Shown: piece after piece, positions 5,983-13,422 of the stretch | How the letters are laid out: every line of letters begins with the position of its first letter | How positions within the stretch are numbered: the stretch's first letter is position 1 | NCBI GenBank assembly: GCA_039029935.1 | Contig: JBCCFC010000113.1 | Span: 1-16,820 of the forward strand | Source of the DNA: G039029935 sp039029935 | GTDB lineage: Bacteria > Chloroflexota > Anaerolineae > Caldilineales > Caldilineaceae | Direction: 5' to 3' | DNA length: 16,820 nucleotides | The notes under the pieces: generated by a model | What the model saw: the letters and a program-made list of their open reading frames with translations, nothing else | What the model was told of the DNA's origin: nothing | The model's database searches: none | Program-made: the position numbers and the translations under genes

Positions 5983-7644
5983 CTATCCCCGATAAACAAT
6001 CGCCCCATCAAACACCGTCATTACGACCTTGGTCCCTGCAATTTCATCGCCAGACAATGCTTGCGTTTCTACATTTTCAAACTCAAATAGATTCCGATCC
6101 AGGACCACCAAATCGGCGCGCTTGCCAACCTCGATACTCCCAATCACCGAATTCCACCCCGCAGCCTTGGCCGCATCGAGCGTATACCCAGCAATCGTTT
6201 CGGCCATCGTCAGTCGTTCATCCCCATACCAAGGAGCCTGATCCATGCGCTCTACACGTTGACGACATACAGCGGCGTGAATGCCCAAATATGGATTGAC
6301 ATTCGCCACAGGGCCATCGCTTCCCAAAGCCAGCAGTACACCCATGTCGGTCAATGTGCGGAAGTTGTACATGTGGGCAGCACGGTCACCCAGTAGCAGA
6401 TCGGCGGTGTCCATGTCATCGGTGACGTGGATGGGCTGGACGCTGGCCGTGATGTCGAGGTCACGGAAACGGGCGAGGTCATCAGGATGTACAGTTTGGG
6501 CGTGTTCGATGCGGTGGGGGATGGTTGGTTGCAGGCCAGCGGCGGCGAGTTCTTCAAAGATGTCAAGACAGAGACGGTTGGCCCCATCGCCAATGGCATG
6601 GACACTGATGGGAAAGCCTGACTCCGTGGCTTGACGAAATTCCTGTGCCATCTGCTCTGGCGGTGTCAGGTAGACACCATAGTTATCCTCTTCATCCGAC
6701 GAGAGCTTCTCAAAAGGTTCGAGCATGAGTGCAGTACGGCTGCCCAGGCTGCCATCGGTGAAGACCTTGACATGACCGAGACGTAGGTAGTCGTTGCCAA
6801 AGCCCGTATGCAGACCCAGTGCCACGACATTGGGCAGATTGAGTGCGGCCACATTGGTGTTGACTCGCAGGTGAAGTTCCTTGGCGCGCCGTAGACGTTG
6901 ATACGCTGCAAGACAGGCGGGACCATCATCCTCATTTTTCATACGTTGGTCATGGATGGCCGTGATGCCCATGCTGTGGAGCATTGCCATACCCATTTTC
7001 ATGGCACGGTCAATCTCATCCACCGTCGGCTCAGGCAAGTGTTTCGCAATCAAACTCAAGGCCAGTTCACGCAGGATGCCGTTGGGTTCGCCCTGCGCAT
7101 CACGGTCGATGACACCGCCTTCTGGGTCCGGTGTATCTGCCGTAATGCCCGCCGCGCGTAAGGCCGCACGGTTGGCGACTGCGCCATGCATATCACTCCG
7201 CCAGAAAATCGCAGGCTGGTTGGGTCCTGTGACTTGATCAATATCATCAGCCGTCGGGAATTCCGTCTCTCCCCAGCGGCTTTCATTCCATCCCTTGCCC
7301 AAAATCCACACATCATCCGCAGAGTTGGCCGACCGCTCGGCAATACGCGCCATCATCTCGGCCCTACTCGTACAATCGTCGAGCAAGACATCCTGTTGAC
7401 TGAGACACCATTCTAAGAAGTGGATGTGGGCGTCGCAAAGTCCCGGTAACATTAGCTGACCGCCAAGGTCAATCAACTGCGTATCGTCGTCTGCAAGAGC
7501 CAAGATATCGGCATCGTCACCTACGGCTATGATGCGATGTTTGCGGATGGCGACGGCCTGCGTCCACGGCTGTTCTTGGTTAACCGTGTAGATTTTGGCA
7601 TTGTGGAAAATTAGGTTTGGTGTTGTTTGCATTCCAGTTTTCAT
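5983..7644 (-). CDS. YtcJ-like metal-dependent amidohydrolase (amidohydrolase 3)
   Basis: A 553-aa cytoplasmic hydrolase of the amidohydrolase_3 / YtcJ type. From ATG 7644 the metal ligands are visible: DAHIH (His73, His75), SVHAIGDGANR (His349), HRIEHAQ (His381) and LALGSDGPV (Asp443). KVFTDGSLGSRTA (near 293-305) is the family signature. The C-terminal IEVGKRADLVVLD is the returning beta-sandwich strand. The usual reaction is hydrolysis of a C-N bond in a small amide or cyclic substrate, which cannot be named here. ATG 7644 sits 1 nt after the Rpn stop codon, suggesting translational coupling. An in-frame ATG at 7632 and earlier ones inside Rpn (7680, 7674) are alternatives. Its 3' end is duplicated at 5275-5328. 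Confidence 0.92.
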   Translation of the reverse strand: MKTGMQTTPNLIFHNAKIYTVNQEQPWTQAVAIRKHRIIAVGDDADILALADDDTQLIDLGGQLMLPGLCDAHIHFLEWCLSQQDVLLDDCTSRAEMMARIAERSANSADDVWILGKGWNESRWGETEFPTADDIDQVTGPNQPAIFWRSDMHGAVANRAALRAAGITADTPDPEGGVIDRDAQGEPNGILRELALSLIAKHLPEPTVDEIDRAMKMGMAMLHSMGITAIHDQRMKNEDDGPACLAAYQRLRRAKELHLRVNTNVAALNLPNVVALGLHTGFGNDYLRLGHVKVFTDGSLGSRTALMLEPFEKLSSDEEDNYGVYLTPPEQMAQEFRQATESGFPISVHAIGDGANRLCLDIFEELAAAGLQPTIPHRIEHAQTVHPDDLARFRDLDITASVQPIHVTDDMDTADLLLGDRAAHMYNFRTLTDMGVLLALGSDGPVANVNPYLGIHAAVCRQRVERMDQAPWYGDERLTMAETIAGYTLDAAKAAGWNSVIGSIEVGKRADLVVLDRNLFEFENVETQALSGDEIAGTKVVMTVFDGAIVYRG

Positions 7645-7645
7645 T

Positions 7646-7984
7646 TTATGCTTGTGTTTTGCTATGGCGATCATTCTCATCTTGATCTACGCTAGATTCA
7701 ATTTGTTGTGGCTCCATAAATATTTTTGTCACTTGCCGCAGAATCTCTGGCCCAAACATGGCCTCAATATTTTTCGGATTGAGCATATCTGGAACCTGCT
7801 CGGGTTCAAGACCTGCAAAACGTTCTTCCGGTTTGAGGCCAATGAAACGCTCCTCTGGTGTTAGACCTAGCAATTGCTCTTCTGGTGTTAGACCTAGCAA
7901 TTGTTCTTCTGGTGTTAGACCTAGCAATTGTTCTTCTGGTGTTAAGCCTTCTAAACGTTTTTCAACAGGAATCAAGTGAATCAT
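7646..7984 (-). CDS. possible intragenic small protein of Rpn (RpnS-like)
   Basis: An internal ATG at codon 245 of Rpn (7982-7984) is preceded by GGGG with 6-nt spacing, a plausible Shine-Dalgarno, and would give a 112-aa protein made of the repeat region plus tail. Other internal ATGs lie at 8002 and 7996. In E. coli Rpn loci, a C-terminal small protein made from an internal start restrains the full-length nuclease. Transfer of that arrangement to this gene is inference; no internal promoter was identified. Confidence 0.3.
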   Translation of the reverse strand: MIHLIPVEKRLEGLTPEEQLLGLTPEEQLLGLTPEEQLLGLTPEERFIGLKPEERFAGLEPEQVPDMLNPKNIEAMFGPEILRQVTKIFMEPQQIESSVDQDENDRHSKTQA

Positions 7985-8716
7985 CTCTTGCCCCATTTCC
8001 ATGAGACTTTCAGCTGTTAAATTAAACTGCATATCAATCTCCTCTATCTCATATGCCTTTTGTAAGGCAAACAGTACATCCCAAATCTCGTTAAAAACTT
8101 TCTGCGAAATTTGTCTAAGGCGGCTAAAGGCTGATGTTCGTATATTTTTTCGACTTGCAAAGGCACGAAAATAGATATTGTGTGGTTCATCCCGCAATTG
8201 ATTTAACACAATCAACACAAATCGTTTTAATACTGCTCCTTTATGCACATACACGCCCGGATATTCACCTTCTTCAAACCCCATTGCTTGCAATCGAGCC
8301 TTTTGAGGTGTTATTGAGCAAACCACATACGTTTGGATTGCATCACGTGCGAGAGATTGCTTTTGACGATAGAGATAATCATAGACCAATGCCTGTTGTA
8401 GGCTATCTTCCGTGAGCGATTGCCGCATCTTGATTTCAAACAGATGATGCTTGACATGACGATCTCGTACCCCATCCGGCAGCACCGCGCGTTGACGTTC
8501 ATTCCAGTAATCACCCTTATTGCGCAAAAATAGCTGATCAATTTTTGGTGGCTCGACGGAGGCAAGAACCTCTTGCTGCACAATAATGTCTTCAGGCGTC
8601 AACACGGGCGTCAACAATTTATACCACAGAGGATGCCAAAGTATTTTGTCCAAAGATTGTTCATCATTTGGTTGTTGATTTGGTGTTTGCGATTCGTGCG
8701 TTGTTGATGATTCCAT
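7646..8716 (-). CDS. Rpn-family PD-(D/E)XK nuclease with 9-aa tandem repeats
   Basis: A 356-aa protein of the Rpn (recombination-promoting nuclease / putative transposase) family. The PD-(D/E)XK core is seen as KIDQLFLR (Asp60) and HLFEIKMR (Glu94, Lys96), followed by helical YDYLYRQKQSLARD and the strand IQTYVVCSI. Residues 254-306 are a run of near-identical 9-residue units, LLGLTPEEQ and variants, before a 50-residue tail. These proteins cut DNA, and in E. coli they are tied to recombination and anti-phage toxicity restrained by a small protein made from the same gene's 3' end. A near-consensus promoter places the transcript start at or next to the ATG, so the message may be leaderless. 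The amidohydrolase follows by 1 nt. Confidence 0.85.
   Translation of the reverse strand: MESSTTHESQTPNQQPNDEQSLDKILWHPLWYKLLTPVLTPEDIIVQQEVLASVEPPKIDQLFLRNKGDYWNERQRAVLPDGVRDRHVKHHLFEIKMRQSLTEDSLQQALVYDYLYRQKQSLARDAIQTYVVCSITPQKARLQAMGFEEGEYPGVYVHKGAVLKRFVLIVLNQLRDEPHNIYFRAFASRKNIRTSAFSRLRQISQKVFNEIWDVLFALQKAYEIEEIDMQFNLTAESLMEMGQEMIHLIPVEKRLEGLTPEEQLLGLTPEEQLLGLTPEEQLLGLTPEERFIGLKPEERFAGLEPEQVPDMLNPKNIEAMFGPEILRQVTKIFMEPQQIESSVDQDENDRHSKTQA
7799..7957. repeat. 27-bp tandem repeats inside the Rpn gene
   Basis: About six 27-bp units encode GLTPEEQLL-type nonapeptides. The central three or four units (about 7850-7940) are almost identical at DNA level, while the outer units have drifted (GLKPEERF, GLEPEQ). 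The in-frame period means unit gain or loss keeps the protein open, so copy number is probably variable between strains. Confidence 0.9.
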
Positions 8717-8723
8717 GTCTGTC

Positions 8724-8752
8724 AGTATAGGTTATTTTATGTAATTTGTCAA
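8724..8752 (-). promoter_or_regulatory. sigma70-type promoter of Rpn, likely leaderless
   Basis: On the minus strand TTGACA (8747-8752) is separated by exactly 17 bp from TATACT (8724-8729). This is a perfect -35 and a five-of-six -10 with ideal spacing. Only 7 nt lie between the -10 and the Rpn ATG (8714-8716), so transcription should begin at or beside the start codon, leaving no room for a ribosome-binding site. It lies in the 64-bp gap between the M23 peptidase stop and Rpn and gives Rpn its own promoter. Confidence 0.75.
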
Positions 8753-8780
8753 TCAAGAAAGACTGATGTTCTTCACATGT

Positions 8781-11063
8781 TTACTGCTGCGTCCGTATCT
8801 CCACAAACGTTGTCTGTCCCGGATTCACCACAAACTCCGCCGCAAACCGCTCGCCATTGACATTCCCAATCAGATAATACTGTCCTGGCGGCACGCTGCC
8901 CATCGCACCATTTTCACCCCATGCCGGATCAGGGCTGAGATTTTCGTTGTCCAGATAGGTTTCAATTTGGCGACCCCACACGGCGCGCCCGCCGACAAAG
9001 CGCGCAATTGACACCCGTGCGCCCGACCATGTACGCCCCTCTGCCGTGAGCAAACGCACGGCCACTGCACCGCTGTCATTCAATGGCCGTAACCACAAAT
9101 AGGGGTTGACGCTATCCTGATAGGTGTTACCCCCAATACGCACCTCAACATGCAGATGGGGGCCGATGGCAATACCCGTCATGCCGACCGTGCCGACAAC
9201 ATCCCCTGGTTCGACGCGCTGCCCAACTTGTGCATAGACCTCGCTCAAGTGGCCATAAAGGACCAATACATCCACTTCACCCCCGGCGACAGGCAAGCGT
9301 CTATCCAGCCGGATGACGACGGTATTGCCGTAAAAGCGATTGTATGGACCAAGCAACTGCGGGTCGTCCATGCCTGCGTGAATGACCTCACCCGTTGTGC
9401 CTGCCAAAATTGGTGTCCCCAGCGGGTTGGAGATGTCGATGCCATGATGTGGACGATAGCGGTTGCCTGCTGTGGAGCCAAACTGATAGCTGGGACTCGC
9501 CAGTTGGATGCCCGCAGATGGGCCAAAGGGACGCTCAATCCAGAAGTGGTCATTCTCAACGGCAGGGCGGGGTTGGAAGGCGGACCAGAGGCTACCGCGC
9601 TCAATTGGACGTGGTGGTAGGGTTGGCGTCGGAGTTGGGGTTGGTAAAGGTGGTGTCGGCGTAGAGCCAAGACGGACGCCATCAAAGGGCACAAACTGGA
9701 GTCGGGGCAAGTTGTTTGCCAGACTTGATCCAAATCCGCCATTGATTGGCGCACCATTGGCAACACCTGCCTGAATATTCGCTACTTGAATTTGCTCCCC
9801 TTCGGTTTCCTGAATGGTATCCGCAACTAGCGGTCCGCTGTCCGTGTCCAACGCAGCAAACAAATCCCCAATTTCCACCTCGCCAACACCAGGGAGCAGA
9901 ATTGTCCCCTCATCAACAGTTTCGTCATTACTTTGAGCGAGAGAATTTACAGACACGTCAGGCTCGATGAGTCCTACAGGCTGGCTATCCCCCTGTGCCT
10001 GTGCGACTGTTTGTGCCTGTTCTTTGTTATTTTCCTCAACCGACTCTGATGCATCTGGGGTTGCTCGAACAGTCGGAACCAGAATCAACTCACTTTCGAG
10101 AATCACCTGTGCATTCTCGTCACCATCTTGGTTGAGCAGCGGTTGCGCCAAGACGGCCAAATCTTTCTCTAGGCTGGCATTGCGTGGATTGACAACCGCC
10201 AGTTTCTCGCCCATCACAGCGATTCGAGTCGATTCCAAATCGTCAATGGTCAGTGCTGCAATCGAGTTGATGCGTTGAGGTAATAGCAGCGACCAACGAA
10301 TGAACAAAATTAGTAGAAGCACAACCGCAACTTTAATGAGCCGTCTTCCCCAATTGGTCGAAACACCTTGTGAAAAAGCAATGGAAATGCCCTGTGCCGT
10401 TCTTTGGCTTAATCCACGAAGCGCAGGAACCCAATTCTTAACATGCATGAGCGCATGCACTTGTGTCTGTAAACGGACCCAGAATCGTTTCCGTGGCGAT
10501 TCAAAATATAATCCGACTTGATAGCTTTGGGCTGGTGATGTATACGTTTGTTGGGCTGGCTGTGGGTTTTGAGGCTGTAGGTTTTGAGGCTGTGGGTTCT
10601 GAGGCTGCGGGTTTTGAGGCTGCGGGTTCTGAGGCTGTGGGTTTTGAGGCTGCGGATGACGGGCTGGTTGCCCTGGCGGTGATGCAAAGCGGGAACCCAC
10701 TGTTGTCGCCGAGATTGTCGGCTGCTGGTATTGAGTTTGATTATCGGGGGTAGCGACACGAATGGGCTGGTCATTGGGTGCTGTAAAATGGAGTTGCGAT
10801 GTGTGATGATACGCTAACTCACTGGTCACATCAGTATTCGCATCAGGCTGTGATACAATAGAACTGCTGACAGTATCTAGGTTGTTGCTACTGCCTAGTG
10901 GCAGGCTTTGTGCGTTTCTTGCGTTTTTGGACTGGAAACGGCTCAAATAAGGCTGTAGCTGTGTTAACGCATCTTGGCGCGCTGTTTCAAACGGATCAAG
11001 TGCTGTGTCCAACCGTTGAATCAATTGTTGAAAGGTTTTGCTGAATTGATGAATGCTATTCAC
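8781..11063 (-). CDS. membrane-anchored M23-family metallopeptidase
   Basis: A 760-aa protein. Residues 1-240 are presumed cytoplasmic and include a PQPQN repeat block (137-169). A single membrane helix is at 242-262 (LIKVAVVLLLILFIRW). An acidic, low-complexity extracytoplasmic stretch and a Pro/Thr linker (PTPTPTPT near 474-481) lead to the M23 (LytM-like) domain at about 505-660. It carries HHGID (His539, Asp543), YGHL (His605) and GPHLHVEV (His636, His638), so the zinc site looks complete and catalytic. A further beta-rich domain of about 90 residues (carboxypeptidase-regulatory-like) ends the chain. The role would be cutting peptidoglycan cross-links at the cell surface. The start is GTG 11063, 15 bp inside divergent trmD; no later ATG precedes the repeat block. 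Confidence 0.88.
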   Translation of the reverse strand: MNSIHQFSKTFQQLIQRLDTALDPFETARQDALTQLQPYLSRFQSKNARNAQSLPLGSSNNLDTVSSSIVSQPDANTDVTSELAYHHTSQLHFTAPNDQPIRVATPDNQTQYQQPTISATTVGSRFASPPGQPARHPQPQNPQPQNPQPQNPQPQNPQPQNLQPQNPQPAQQTYTSPAQSYQVGLYFESPRKRFWVRLQTQVHALMHVKNWVPALRGLSQRTAQGISIAFSQGVSTNWGRRLIKVAVVLLLILFIRWSLLLPQRINSIAALTIDDLESTRIAVMGEKLAVVNPRNASLEKDLAVLAQPLLNQDGDENAQVILESELILVPTVRATPDASESVEENNKEQAQTVAQAQGDSQPVGLIEPDVSVNSLAQSNDETVDEGTILLPGVGEVEIGDLFAALDTDSGPLVADTIQETEGEQIQVANIQAGVANGAPINGGFGSSLANNLPRLQFVPFDGVRLGSTPTPPLPTPTPTPTLPPRPIERGSLWSAFQPRPAVENDHFWIERPFGPSAGIQLASPSYQFGSTAGNRYRPHHGIDISNPLGTPILAGTTGEVIHAGMDDPQLLGPYNRFYGNTVVIRLDRRLPVAGGEVDVLVLYGHLSEVYAQVGQRVEPGDVVGTVGMTGIAIGPHLHVEVRIGGNTYQDSVNPYLWLRPLNDSGAVAVRLLTAEGRTWSGARVSIARFVGGRAVWGRQIETYLDNENLSPDPAWGENGAMGSVPPGQYYLIGNVNGERFAAEFVVNPGQTTFVEIRTQQ
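10557..10655. repeat. 15-bp tandem repeats coding PQPQN
   Basis: About seven 15-bp units (GGTTTTGAGGCTGTG-like on the plus strand) encode PQPQN in the cytoplasmic part of the M23 peptidase. Units differ by single T/C changes and one unit reads LQPQN. This is a flexible proline-rich spacer, probably variable in length. Confidence 0.9.
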
Positions 11064-11942
11064 TTCGATATATTTACCTTATTCCCACAAATGTTTGCGG
11101 GACCATTTTCCGAAAGTATCCTCAAACGCGCCCTAGAGCGCTCGCACCTCAGCATGTCGCTGCATAATATCCGTGATTTTACCACCGACCGTCATCGCCT
11201 CTGTGATGACACACCCTATGGTGGCGGTGGTGGCATGGTGATGAAACCAGAGCCGATTACACGTGCGGTTGAAACCGTATTGTCCCATCCACCCCGTTGG
11301 ACATTGGCCGAATGGCAAGCTGCACAACATGGTGAACAGGCAAGCGCAGAACCAACGGCAGAGAGTGCAATCCATACCACCGAGACAGGCATCGCCCTTC
11401 CACTGCCTGCGTGGAACGCTGACCAACGTGTGTCAGAACCTAAACCTAAAGACACGTCTGTATTGTTGATGTCACCTCAAGGACAACCCCTTAACCAATC
11501 CTTGGTTGCTGAACTAAGTCAATACAAACGCCTTGCTATTATCTGTGGTCGCTACGAGGGTGTCGATGAGCGTGTCCGCACCCAGCTTGTTGACCGTGAG
11601 ATTAGCCTTGGCGATTTCGTCATCAGCGGTGGCGAACTGGCGGCGATGGTTGTTGTTGATGCCGTCGCCCGACTGATTCCCGGTGTATTGGGCTATAAGT
11701 TAAGCGCAGACCAAGATAGCCACTCACCTGGGTTGGATGGACTGCTCGAAGGTCCCCACTATACCCGTCCTGCCACGTTCCGCAATGAGACTGTCCCCGA
11801 TGTGCTACTGAGCGGACATCACGCCAATATCGACAAGTGGCGTCGCGAGCAAGCCCTGCTGCGCACACGCAACAACCGGCCGGATTTGCTTGAACGGCTG
11901 TCACTGAGTGACTCGGATTACGCCTTTTTAGAAAGTATATAG
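11049..11942 (+). CDS. trmD: tRNA (guanine37-N1)-methyltransferase
   Basis: A 297-aa TrmD, which methylates N1 of G37 in tRNAs to prevent frameshifting, using S-adenosylmethionine bound in a trefoil knot. Visible signatures: HFDIFTLFPQMF at the N-terminus, DDTPYGGGGGMVMKPEP (54-70), ICGRYEGVDERV (165-176), LGDFVISGGELAAM (188-200) and GLLEGPHYTRP (231-241). Typical TrmD has about 230-260 residues; here some 45 extra residues (about 81-134, Ala/Pro/Thr-rich, PPRWTLAEWQ to EPKPKD) separate the GGGG loop from LLMSPQG. No rpsP, rimM or rplS neighbours are present, so it is outside its usual operon. The start at ATG 11049 matches the family N-terminus; the Shine-Dalgarno is weak (AAAGG, long spacing). 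Confidence 0.95.
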   Translation: MNAIHFDIFTLFPQMFAGPFSESILKRALERSHLSMSLHNIRDFTTDRHRLCDDTPYGGGGGMVMKPEPITRAVETVLSHPPRWTLAEWQAAQHGEQASAEPTAESAIHTTETGIALPLPAWNADQRVSEPKPKDTSVLLMSPQGQPLNQSLVAELSQYKRLAIICGRYEGVDERVRTQLVDREISLGDFVISGGELAAMVVVDAVARLIPGVLGYKLSADQDSHSPGLDGLLEGPHYTRPATFRNETVPDVLLSGHHANIDKWRREQALLRTRNNRPDLLERLSLSDSDYAFLESI

Positions 11943-12048
11943 AGACTCTGCTGAAAAAAGGGTCAAATACCCCAAAAGTCCGACTTCTTACCAGTGGTAG
12001 GCATCAGCAAATTTTACAGAAGTCGGACTTTTTTCAGGGGACTCTATA
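11938..12048. mobile_element. 111-bp terminal-inverted-repeat element (MITE-like)
   Basis: The left end TATAGAG at 11938-11944 mirrors CTCTATA at 12042-12048. Inward, CTGAAAAAAG (11951-11960) mirrors CTTTTTTCAG (12028-12037), and AAAAGTCCGACTTCT (11974-11988) mirrors 12018-12032 exactly. The left arm has an extra GGTCAAATACCCCAAA inserted. It encodes no protein. The trmD stop codon TAG (11940-11942) lies within the left terminal repeat. I read it as a MITE or the fused ends of a lost insertion sequence; a clear target-site duplication beyond TATA is not visible. Confidence 0.55.
11974..12034 (+). terminator. probable terminator for trmD
   Basis: A perfect 15-bp stem (11974-11988 with 12018-12032) closes a 29-nt loop, and the 3' arm runs into six T residues (12029-12034). 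This fits an intrinsic terminator about 30 bp after the trmD stop, although the loop is long. It is part of the inverted-repeat element. Confidence 0.5.
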
Positions 12049-12050
12049 GA

Positions 12051-12083
12051 TAGATTGGTATTTGGTGATTGACGACCAATCTA
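12051..12083. repeat. 9-bp inverted repeat before the epimerase end
   Basis: TAGATTGGT (12051-12059) and ACCAATCTA (12075-12083) are exact reverse complements with a 15-nt loop. GATTACC-type pieces related to 1233-1274 follow at about 12096-12116. Together with the element upstream they fill the gap between convergent trmD and the epimerase gene. No gene is seen in 12084-12182. Confidence 0.5.
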
Positions 12084-12182
12084 CGAACCACTGATTACCT
12101 AGCTCACCGATTACCGACGACTATTATACTCATCACATGGCAAAGGTAAAAATTGTAGAACAGATTGCCAAACTGTTGAACC

Positions 12183-13166
12183 CTACGAACCCAACGCACC
12201 CTGTTCCGTAATAATACGATCCACCAACGCTTCATACTCAGCATTCGTCTCAAACGATGCAGCTCGTTCGTGGAAATAGGGCATAATCCGCTGATTGAAC
12301 TCATCCAGTGAGGTGTCACAAGTGAAGTCGCCAACAACCGACTTAATCTTGCTGTTGTCAAAGACCACCGACCACGTTTTGTCCCCTAACAGTGGCCCAA
12401 CCCATGCTGGATTGTAGCGCACCAATGTATCTGTGGGGATGTGTGCCAACGTTGGCTCACCCTCGATACTCAAGGCACGGGCAATGGCGGCGTAAATTTC
12501 ATTCCACATATAGGCGTTGTCGCTGGTCAGATGGAAATGGTCATTGAGCGCGCCATCATTGCCAAGTAACTTGACAAAGGGTGGTGCAAAGTCAGTGCTA
12601 TAGGTAATGGTCCACAGACTTGTGCCATCCCCCGGCACAATCACAGGTTTCCCCGCCAACATGCGATGGGCAATTACATCACCGTCACCCATCGCTGTGG
12701 TAAGCTTGCTGCGGCTTGTGTGGCTAGGGCGCACAATGGTATAGGGCAGACCAGATTGGTTTTGCAGCAGTGCTTCCATCTGTGCTTTGTTGTCGCTGTA
12801 CTGCCAATACGGATTGATGAGCGGCACGTCTTCTGTGATTATATGATGGCGCACAGGTTTTTGATAGGCCGATGCACTGGAAATGAACACATACTGGTCA
12901 CAATGCCCTGTGAAAAGGTCGATATCACGTTGAATTTCATCAGGTGTAAATAGATGAAATTGGCAGACAACATCAAAATTGTGGTCAGCCAGCTTAAAAT
13001 AAGCGTCATCATCGTGGATATCACCTTGGATGAAATTGCATTCGGCAGGCAATCCCGCATTGTTATTGCCGCGATTGTAAACGGTTACTTCGTGTCCAGC
13101 CTTGATCGATTCGTGGATACAGTCAAATGAAATTTGGCCTGTGCCACCAATATATAAAATATGCAT
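12183..13166 (-). CDS. NAD-dependent epimerase/dehydratase (extended SDR-like)
   Basis: A 327-aa Rossmann-fold protein. MHILYIGGTGQIS is the N-terminal strand with the GGTGxxS nucleotide-binding loop. A DIHDDD segment (about 54-59) follows the second strand region. SSASAYQ and, further on, the YWQYSDNKAQME stretch supply a Ser and a Tyr-xxx-Lys-like pair, although the spacing is atypical. IVRPSHT is the conserved post-catalytic strand. It resembles nucleotide-sugar or isoflavone-reductase-like SDR proteins; the substrate is unknown. I chose ATG 13166 because AGGAG lies 8 nt upstream. The longer open frame to 13283 merely reads through octamer repeats (NFSTLQPFNFSTF). Confidence 0.85.
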   Translation of the reverse strand: MHILYIGGTGQISFDCIHESIKAGHEVTVYNRGNNNAGLPAECNFIQGDIHDDDAYFKLADHNFDVVCQFHLFTPDEIQRDIDLFTGHCDQYVFISSASAYQKPVRHHIITEDVPLINPYWQYSDNKAQMEALLQNQSGLPYTIVRPSHTSRSKLTTAMGDGDVIAHRMLAGKPVIVPGDGTSLWTITYSTDFAPPFVKLLGNDGALNDHFHLTSDNAYMWNEIYAAIARALSIEGEPTLAHIPTDTLVRYNPAWVGPLLGDKTWSVVFDNSKIKSVVGDFTCDTSLDEFNQRIMPYFHERAASFETNAEYEALVDRIITEQGALGS

Positions 13167-13182
13167 ACTGGTTTCTCCTATA

Positions 13183-13407
13183 AAGGTTGAAAAGTTGAAA
13201 GGTTGAAGGGTTGAAAAGTTGAAAGGTGGAAAGTTGAAGTAGATTGATAACGTACATTGTATGTCAAATTCATAATCATGCAACTCTTCAACCTTTCAAC
13301 TCTTCAATTCTTCAACCCTTCAACTCTTCAACTCTTCAATTCTTCAACCCTTTCAACCTTTCCACCCTTTCAATCTTTCCACCCTTCAACCTTTCAACTT
13401 TTCAACC
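13183..13407. repeat. octamer repeat tract with inverted arms between divergent genes
   Basis: The left arm (13183-13238) is built from GTTGAAAG-type units and the right arm (13280-13407) from about 15 CTTTCAAC / TCTTCAAC / TCTTCAAT units of 8-9 bp. The arms are complementary, so each outgoing transcript has the same C/U-rich CUUUCAAC leader in sense orientation, ending just before its ribosome-binding site. A unique AT-rich core at about 13239-13279 separates the arms and must hold both promoters. TTGACA on the minus strand (13262-13267) is a possible -35, but no convincing -10 follows. Confidence 0.85.
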
Positions 13408-13422
13408 ATTGCGAGATAAATA

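Noticed and set aside
9150..9620. Plus-strand open frame opposite the M23 peptidase domain
   Set aside because: The minus strand encodes complete M23 zinc motifs here; the plus-strand frame is composition-driven.
13167..13283. N-terminal extension of the epimerase to 13283
   Set aside because: The extra residues (NFSTLQPFNFSTF) are translated octamer repeats, and a good ribosome-binding site supports ATG 13166.
13183..13407. CRISPR array
   Set aside because: The units are 8-9 bp, contiguous and without spacers; this is a short tandem repeat.
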